NCBI GenBank assembly: GCA_029378245.1
Contig: JARKIF010000174.1
Coordinates: 1 to 64,000, forward strand
Source of the DNA: Roridomyces roridus
Lineage: Eukaryota; Basidiomycota; Agaricomycetes; Agaricales; Mycenaceae
DNA: 64,000 nt
Direction: 5' to 3'
Shown piece after piece: positions 56,867 through 64,000 of this stretch. The translations under genes were made by a program, and so were the position numbers. Position 1 is the first letter of the stretch; each line of letters opens with the position of its first letter. The notes under the pieces were generated by a model, which did no database searches, was not told where the DNA came from, and saw only the letters and a list, made by a program, of their open reading frames with translations.

Positions 56867-57927
56867 ATGAGGGTAGCCGCGGTGCACGCAGCACCGGTGT
56901 ACATGGACAAGGAGGCCACCACCCAGAAAGTGATTGACTTGATCAGGCAAGCGGGCGAGCGGGGTATACGATTGCTGGTGTTTCCCGAGACGTTTATTCC
57001 TGGATATCCGTACTTTATCGAGTGTTACCCCCGCTCAGCAAGTCGGTGCGATTGCGCTGTATGCCGAGGTGAGTGGAGTTTCCGATCTTCAAGTTCTGCG
57101 GCATCTAACCTCTTGTGATTCTAGCAATCCGTTGTAACCCAAGGCAAAGAAATCTCGGCCATCCAATCAGCCTGTCGGGAGACTGGCGTGGCTATCAGCT
57201 TGGGCGTCCTCGGAACGCATGGCAGGAGGATTCCGCTGTTTAATAGTCAGATCAATGTGGACGGGAACGGCGAGTTGTTGGGTGTGCATCGCAAGTTGCA
57301 GCCCACGTATGTCGAGAGGGCTGTTTGGGCTTGTGGGAGCGGGGCTACGCTCAAGACGTACAAGACTGGGGATGGGTATAACTTGGGAGGTGAGTGTCGA
57401 GTGCTTGTGGAGGCAAAATGTTGGTGTGAATGTCGTTCAGGTCTGTGTTGTTGGGAAAACACCATGCACCTCGCACGACAGGCCCTCGTCGAGCAGAATG
57501 AGCACATCCATGCCGCGGCTTGGCCCGCGTTGAGCGTGCTGGCGGGGTTTGAAGCGGTGGCGGACATACAGATCGAGGCGCTGATGAAAAGCCACGCTTT
57601 GATGTGCCAGACGTTTGTCGTATGCGCGTCGAGCTACGTCGATGAGGGGTGTTTAGCTTGGATGGACGAGAATTTGGGCAGCCAATCTCTGCTCAAGAAG
57701 GGCGGAGGGTGGTCGGCTGTTGTGCATCCATTCTGCGAAGTGTTGGCAGGGCCGCATACGAGCGAGACGGAGTGCATGCTGGAAGCCGAGATTGAATTGA
57801 GGGAGCTGCTGAGGTGAAGGTTTGGATCGACGCGGCTGGGCATTATAAGCGGCCTGAAGTGCTGGAGCTGAAGGTTCATGGGAGGCCGCTGTGGAGGGTG
57901 ATGCAGTCCAGGGGATTCCAAGAGTGA
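56867..57927 (+). CDS. nitrilase
   Basis: The carbon-nitrogen hydrolase triad is present: Glu in L-L-V-F-P-E-T-F-I-P-G-Y-P-Y, Lys in V-H-R-K-L-Q-P-T-Y-V-E-R and Cys in L-C-C-W-E-N. Nitrilases hydrolyse organic nitriles to the carboxylic acid and ammonia; Y-P-Y-F-I-E-C-Y-P and the C-W-E-N variant fit the aliphatic/aromatic nitrilase branch. Introns lie near 57070-57125 and 57390-57440. Two frame changes, one in a C run at about 57030 and one near 57815, must be bridged; beyond the second the C-terminus V-W-I-D-A-A-G-H-Y-K-R-P-E is typical. The stop is 57925-57927. It begins only 84 bp after the Nup192 stop, in the same direction. Confidence 0.85.
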
Positions 57928-58118
57928 GGTCCGCGTCGTTGTTTGGGGAAATTGAATCGCGTTCAAGCTATTGTGAAGATTTCGCCCGTGGAGAGATTCG
58001 CGCAAGCCTACGCTGCCGCAAATCCGAGTCAGCCTCGGGACCCATACAAACAAGCCGAATTAGTAACCCGATCTCATCTCTTTGAACAACACACTCATTG
58101 ACCTCTTCCCCTCAAACC

Positions 58119-60570
58119 ATGTCCACCGTTGCAACTCAGACTCAGCCTCGTGCCCAGCGTGGCACTGGCAAGCGAAACAACCGCGGTCGCAGTGGCCAAA
58201 ACCGCCCGGCGCGTTCCAGCACCAAGGCAGATGAAAAGATTGAAGAAACGCCTTCCACGACTGCAACGGCTGAAGAAGAGACTCAGGCCGAAGACACTGC
58301 GGTCTGCTGGATCTGTGCAGAACCCGTCAAGTACTACGCCGTGGCCGGAGTGTAACACCGGACATGCCATGTCTGTTCCCTCCGTTTGCGCGCGCTTTAC
58401 AAGAAAAACGACTGCACATTCCTGCAAGGTCCGTTTACCCTTTTCCTTGGGGCGCGTGAATTGAATTGTTATAGGAACCACAACCCAATATGGTTTTTAC
58501 TGCATCGCCAGACGCCCTGTTTTCCAGCTTCGAGACCGACCAGATGACCTGGAAAGATGCGAAACTGAGCATTTACTTTGAGAGCCAGGAGATGATGGAG
58601 GAGACTCTTCTACTGCTGCGTTTCAATTGTCCCGACTCCGAGTGCGACTTTATCGGGAATAGCTGGAGCGACATCAAGCTCCATGTGCGCGCTACTCACG
58701 GCCGACTCATGTGGTGGCGTTTCCCTTCCACTATTCACCTGCGTTCGTTAATGCCATTCCCAGCGATCTTTGTATTCGGAGCAAAAAGGTCTTTGCACAT
58801 GAGCACGCGCTCTACCCGCCCAACATCCTGCCTCTGCATCTTCCCTCTACTGCTCTCCCACAATCGGTCCAATAAATCGGCTGGGAAAGGCAAAGACAAC
58901 AAGGACCAGATCGCAGGCGGGGTCCACCCCTTGTGCGAGTTCTGCCACGAGTGCTTCTTTAGTGGAGACGAGCTCTTTACGCACATGCGCGAGACGCACG
59001 AGGAGTGCTTTGTTTGTAAACGGGACGATGTCCGCGACCAATAGTATGTCCTTTCTTTTACTTGTTCGAAAACAGCTACTAATGTGTATGGAAGCTTCCT
59101 GAATTATGCTGCCCTCGAGGTGCACTTTAACAATGCGCACCACCCATGCCCACACGGTTCCTGTCTGGCACGCAAATTCGTCGTTTATGGCAGTGCACTT
59201 GACTCCAGGCGCATCTGGTCGAAGATCACGGCGAGGAGATGGGTAAAGGCGCGAGGAGGGATGTGAGGCGCGTCGAAGTGCATGGGATGAAGTTCGCCAT
59301 ACCAACAACTCTGGTTCTGGAAGGACGAGGTCGCGGACGAGAGGAGGGAACGCGACAGGGACAGGGACAGAGAGGTTGAAAGAGAGCCGCCTCCAGCGCC
59401 TGTCAGGCGCAACCGCACCGCCCGCCGGGAGTTGGAACGCGAAGACGCGAAGGCTTTGGCGCTGCTTGATGTCGAAGGGAACACGCCTCCTCCGCCTCCG
59501 TCAATTTCTCCCGTGCCTGCTGCCCCACGCGCGGATGTCGACCCTGCTGTCGCCGAGTATGTGATTCTTTTCTGGCTGATGCAATCCATCTTGTTTACAG
59601 ACGACACAATGCCTTTCTTGCTCGATTATCTGCCCTTGCCACGAACCCCGTGACGGCTGTCCCCGCCGCCGTGCCGCGATCCGTTCTTTCCGGGCGAACG
59701 AGAGTACCGCTGCGGCATTATTTCGACGTTGTTCAGCATTGTAGGCGACAAGATGGAGGCGGCGTCGAGTGTTGTTAATGGGTTTGTGGATTTGTTGGAT
59801 GGGGACGGTGAGAGTGATAGAGAGCAGCGAGAGGCGGTTCTAGCTGCTTGGCGTGCATTCGAGGTGGCGGTATGTGTTTTTTTCTCGCTTAATCTGCGAT
59901 TAATACTGACTGTGGTCTTTAGCAAAGACGCCAGTTCCCGGAACTTGTGCCTACCTCTGTCGGCTCTGGCTTTGCCGGAATCGCCAGTGGTCGCGTTAAA
60001 CGCCAAGCATGCGACAGCTGGGCGCGGGAGGCAAGTTTGGGATCGCGTTGCCAGGCAGCCTCTTCCTCTCTCCTCTACAACTCAACGTTTCCCGCCCTAT
60101 CCAACACCAACGCTGGCGCCTCCACCAGCGGCACTCGCCCCGGACAGCGCAACACGCCGTGGTCAGGCAGCACTGCGACTCGCCCTGCCCAACCTACTTT
60201 GCCCCTTCCTCGTCCTTCGTCCCGCCAAATCTCAACGCTGCTCCAACGCCTACTGTCACCCGTTTTCGATGAACATACCCAGTGCGCCTGCTTCACGTAA
60301 CGCACCGAAGCTGTCGAATTCGTTATTCCCCGAACTGGCTCCGTCGGCTGCGGCGCGTCCCAAGGCTCTTGTTAGTGGGAATCAGTCGTTGAAGATATAT
60401 TAGGGACGCCGACGCTTGGGCTGGAGCATGGGGTGCTGGTGCTGGTGCTGGTGTGCGACTCCTACTGAGGAGGTTGGAGTTGATGCGGCTGCGGCTGCTG
60501 GTGGAGGGAAGAAGAAGGGCAAAGGGAAGGGGAAGCAGACGTTGTCACCCTTGGGACGTTCCCTTCGTGA
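58119..60570 (+). CDS. Hel2/ZNF598-type RING-C2H2 ubiquitin ligase
   Basis: M-S-T-V-A-T-Q-T at 58119 leads through a basic, low-complexity N-terminus to a RING: C-W-I-C-A-E-P-V-K-Y-Y-A-V, then H-R-T-C-H-V-C-S-L-R-L-R-A-L-Y-K-K-N-D-C-T-F in the neighbouring frame. After it come F-T-A-S-P-D-A-L-F-S-S-F and C2H2 zinc fingers (C-P-D-S-E-C-D-F-I, C-E-F-C-H-E-C-F-F, H-H-P-C-P-H-G-S-C). The C-terminus has a G-K-G-K-G-K-Q-T-L tract and T-L-G-T-F-P-S before the stop at 60568, as in family members. Hel2 ubiquitylates ribosomal proteins at collided ribosomes to start ribosome-associated quality control. Several single-base frame changes (58340-58430, 58845, 59200, 60545) must be bridged, three within or beside the RING. 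Confidence 0.8.
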
Positions 60571-60744
60571 GGTGGCTGTAGACGATTCTGATAGATGTGT
60601 ACAATCTTCTTAGCACGGAGAAGGCTTAAATATGTACATTCCATGGGATATGCTGCGTCTAATAAATCGCGGATCTGCGGTAAATGATACACTATGCCAG
60701 CCACGAGACAATGTATAACCCTAACCTACTAATAATATACACAT

Positions 60745-62920
60745 TTAGAAGTTTTCTGAGGGTGCGAGACGCCTTAGTTTATGGCAGCGACGAACAAGCC
60801 AAGACATACCCTTGCCAAAGAAGAACCGAGTGCCTTCGTTGTTGGGCGAGCTGTACTGGTTGGACTTTTCGTGCAACGCCTTGGCGATGGCTGCCGGACC
60901 GCAGAAGAACTAACAGGAAATTCAAATTAACACAGGGCTGGCGTGAGTTGGAGATGGTGGACGTACCACACCGACATCCGACTCGCTTCTTCGCAGTGAT
61001 GGAGGTGAATATCTTGTCCCAATTCGGGCGACCAAAGTGCGTCGGGGCGCGTAGAGAGGTGATGGCGTCCTTTTCTGCACCGACATCTTGAACCTATATG
61101 AAAGGATTGTCATTACGGAGGTTCGCATGCTATGCAAGGACGAGACGCACGATGATATTGTTCATGTCGTCCTCCTTGATGCGCGCGGTGAGGTAGATGT
61201 TGATCTCAATCCTGTTTTGCGTGTCTTGCGTTTCGATGGCGTGGAGGAGCGAGTGGAACCATTCGGCTGTGCCAAAGTCGCGGATGACCCAGGTAAAGTA
61301 TACCTGTCGGTTGTTCAAAATGACATGACAATGCAAAGAACCAACGACCGACCTTGAGAGCCGAGTGGGTTTGGCCGAGCTAAAGTTGTTCATGCGGTAC
61401 CAGATGTGCTTCAAAATCCTAGTCGAGATGTAAGAGGATAATTTCCACCAGAATCCAGGAACATACGAAGCGAAGGGGGTAACACCGATACCCGCACCAA
61501 CGAGAAGAACAGTCTCGAAATCCAAGAACTCCTCCGAGCAGGTGCCAAACGGTCCGTCGACCATGACCCGAGGAAGAGCACGGCTGACAGGCGGCTGCAC
61601 AACAGTGCTCTCGCCCGCCTTATCGATGATTTGCCCTCAAAGTCGCAGCCGACCGCCTTGGCGAGCGCGGTAGTGAAATCGCCTTCAACACGGATATGGA
61701 CCGAAATGTAGTCTTCTTCAGGAGCGCTGCGCGAATTGAGTGAGCGAAGAGTAATGTAGAGTGGCGAGTGGCGGACCTGGTAAGTGTGAAGGGATGCCAC
61801 TGGAAATAGGAGATTTCGGGGCAGTTGATGAAGATGTACTCTCCAGCCCTGGTTGTTGTCTTCTCTTTCTTGATCTGGAGCTCCATGGTCTTTGACGGGT
61901 GCTGGATGACCTTGGAGATGTACGTGACGTGGCGCGAACGAACTTCGCGGAGAATACGCTCGTAGACAAAGATAAGGCCGCCGACAATCCAGTACCGCTG
62001 TGTCTCAAATTAGTGACAAAGTGGAGAATGGGACACAGCAAACTCACCCAAAAGACGCCGATAGTGTTGTAAGAGCAGAAGGGCTGACGATCGGCCTTGA
62101 TCATGCAGAACATGCCGTGGAACTGCCACAAGAGGAAGAACGGGATGAAGAGGTGGTGGGTGTACCAGAACTTCTCGAATCCTCCGTTCGGCGTACGCCT
62201 ACGCTTCTCTATGGCGTAGTAGACCATGATACCGAGCGCTACCCACATCAACCACCCGGTCCAGAGGGGCCCGATGATGAAGTTGGCGTAGACGAAGAAG
62301 GCGACCTTCTTGCCCACGGTGGTGGCACTGGTATCCGCCATCGTCAAGTGATATAGGTTCACGACGTGGGCGAGGGTGTGGACAAGACTACCGATCACGA
62401 TAGCCCAACCAACGGACTTGTGAAAGGTGATGTTTTCGTCGAAAGGAATGACAGTCCCGATGGGAGTGCGACGAATGACCGAGATGAAGTTGCGGCAGAT
62501 GGGGAGAAGGATGAAGATGACGTCCACGTGCAGAACCAGAGCCGCCGAGCGAGCAATGACTGAAGTAAATCGTCGTCAACTTGAGAAGTGGACTGTAAAA
62601 GGAAGACCCATACCGAAAGTGATCCCAAACGTTGCTCTCGCATTATTCAAATTGTCCTTGAGACTATAATGAAGCCACGCGAGGATGAACGCCACAAGGT
62701 GAAGTCCCAAAAACACGATGAAGAAGAGACCGATGCGGCCCTCATTTATCATCCAAATGTTCCATTTCTCGAACATGCTTTTGGGAGTAGCAGCCTTGAA
62801 CGCGACATTGTCGGTAGTTTTGCTTTCGACCTTTTGGAGGCCTTGCAAACGCCACCGTTCTGTCTTGTTGCGCTGGAGATGGGTTGCCCCCGTCTTTGAC
62901 GCGTCACCGTCAAAGTCCAT
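60745..62920 (-). CDS. NADPH oxidase, gp91phox/NoxA-like
   Basis: Minus strand. N-terminal M-F-E-K-W-N-I-W-M-I-N-E-G and several membrane spans carry the haem-ligand His pairs (S-L-V-H-T-L-A-H and W-Y-T-H-H-L-F-I-P, Q-F-H-G). Then Q-W-H-P-F-T-L-T-S-A-P marks the FAD site, G-A-G-I-G-V-T-P-F-A-S the NADPH site, F-F-C-G-P the nucleotide loop, and the protein ends F-F-F-G-K-E-N-F at TAA 60745-60747. It transfers electrons from NADPH across the membrane to O2, making superoxide; fungal NoxA/NoxB act in hyphal differentiation and penetration. No EF-hands, so not NoxC. Introns at about 62560-62610, 62000-62050, 61730-61780, 61435-61480 and others keep frame. Two single-base inconsistencies occur near 61635 and 60980. 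M at 62920 is the longest start; 62776 is possible. Confidence 0.9.
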
Positions 62921-63413
62921 GGTGAATATCCAGAAACACGCGATAGGTTTATCGGAAGTGAAGTGAAGAGGGAGCAGGCCGGCCTGGTGGTATGGAAGAA
63001 AGGGAAAGGAATGGAGGACGAGGACGCATCGAGAGCTGTTTCAAAGACATTTATGTACGAGACCGGTCCAGAACTGCGCTTGGTCGGTCTCCAGGATTGT
63101 GACGAGTCCAGACTGGGCGGGGCCAGTGATGTTTATGTTAGGCGCTTGACGACTCCGCTGCATCGGATGAACGCGTTTGAGTCGACGTGAATCTCAAGGT
63201 CGAGAGCAGCAACCAGAGTTCTAACCATTGAAAAGAAGATAGATGAACGAGAAGGATAAGATTTTGTTCTTGATCCGTCGGGCCAGTCATAACCGGTACC
63301 AACGACTTCAGCTCGAGAGGTCCTAGCAATTACCTAGCAAGCTCCCAGCGCCGCTCTCGCGGACTCTGAAGTAGTAAGTTCAAACGACCCAATGCTCGAG
63401 ATCATTCGACTCC
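62921..63413. other. intergenic, promoter side of the NADPH oxidase gene
   Basis: Nothing beyond short ORFs is seen. This is the upstream region of the minus-strand oxidase gene and the downstream flank of the last minus-strand gene. Confidence 0.4.
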
Positions 63414-63997
63414 TCAGTGCTGCGTCCACTGCCAGAACCTCGTCAACTTGCACCGGAGTCTGGAGTACATAATTCCAAGCGTATTGCAAGCGGCAAGATA
63501 TCTATGGATACTGAGTGCAAGAGCGGTGGAATCTTTGACCATTGAACGCCAAAAAAGGTATCTACGACACCACCGTTTCCTCAAACCCTTGACCGCCGCC
63601 CTCCTCACCCTCTGCGCCGCATTCCTCCCTTTCATCCTCCCTTGCAGCACCCTGCGCACCTTCTCCTCCGACCGCCGCTTAGTCATAGCCTGCCTCCTGC
63701 CCCTGGCAGATATCCTCCGTAGCCGCTCCTCGACGTCAAGGACTTGCCGCCAACGTCAACAAAGTGAATCGGCAGTCGACCTAGTCGCTCGACGGTCTGC
63801 ACCTTCTGCCGAGGCGACTTGAATACGTCCGTGTCTTTCAAGCGCGGCATAAGGTGGGGAGAATATTTGCGGTCTCGGGCGGCTTGAGCAGAACGCTCAG
63901 CGACGCGCTTGGCGTGCTGAAGGGATGCGGGGAGGAGAGATTCTTTGAAGGGCATAAGAACTCGGCGGGGAAAGAGACGGAACACAAACCTTGCCAT
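63414..63997 (-). CDS. small, strongly basic protein, unknown (mitochondrial-like N-terminus)
   Basis: ATG at 63997 on the minus strand starts M-A-R-F-V-F-R-L-F-P-R-R-V-L-M-P-F, an Arg-rich amphipathic start like a mitochondrial presequence, and continues for 104 codons to TGA at 63683. The neighbouring frame continues with A-M-T-K-R-R-S-E-E-K-V-R-R-V-L-Q-G-R-M-K-G-R-N, equally basic and helical, so the true product may run on after a one-base correction or a short intron near 63685. I do not recognise it; a mitochondrial ribosomal or assembly protein would fit the composition. The gene lies at the window edge and only its promoter is missing. Confidence 0.45.
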
Positions 63998-64000
63998 CGT

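Overview
This window reads as nuclear DNA of a filamentous basidiomycete. Genes are split by many introns of about 40-60 nt with GTGCGT/GTAAGT-type donors. The families are typically fungal (SIN3, TBL1/SIF2-like WD40, fungal acid sphingomyelinase, indoleamine 2,3-dioxygenase, PalI/Rim9, Nup192, nitrilase, Hel2/ZNF598, gp91phox-type NADPH oxidase). Several groups, such as F-box-like LRR genes opening with L-E-R-E-I-F-E and APH-like kinases, are expanded. Their style reminds me of Ceratobasidiaceae (Rhizoctonia-like), but that is an impression, not a search result. I could resolve most gene models exon by exon, and I checked reading phase across each junction where I give one.

Layout. 0-10 kb is accessory: a cluster of CGGCCG palindromes, a family of F-box-like genes with two intact-looking members and two remnants, and a 127-aa protein that is a single SIN3-type PAH domain. 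10.5-12.3 kb (minus) carries a single-pass membrane protein with PPxY and PSAP motifs. 14.5-17.0 kb (minus) carries two more short PAH-only genes. A foldback-like element built on TACGTTGAA repeats follows (17.2-18.8 kb), then a small coiled-coil gene and an APH-like kinase. 21.7-25.7 kb is the full-length SIN3 corepressor (8 exons, 1216 aa). 26-33.6 kb holds a gene with a nonsense codon, two F-box genes and a small membrane protein. 34.4-40.7 kb is notable: a decayed copy of an acid sphingomyelinase gene lies inverted next to the intact gene, with a TBL1/SIF2-type corepressor gene between them. 40.9-43.6 kb has a 7-TM-like protein and a basic protein. 45.0-48.3 kb is a divergent pair, IDO and mitochondrial-type methionine aminopeptidase, sharing a 525-bp intergenic region with five GGCCCG hairpins. 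48.6-62.9 kb is a dense housekeeping block: PalI/Rim9, Nup192, nitrilase, Hel2 and NADPH oxidase. The window ends inside or just after a small basic protein gene.

The two points I find most interesting are (i) three short PAH-only relatives of SIN3 within 20 kb of the full-length gene, two of them sharing a downstream repeat that suggests segmental duplication, and (ii) the inverted sphingomyelinase pseudogene abutting the TBL1 start. A caution: many genes, most densely between 54.9 and 61.7 kb, need single-base corrections to keep otherwise well-conserved proteins in frame. I read this mainly as consensus error, not decay. No tRNA, rRNA or CRISPR array was recognised.
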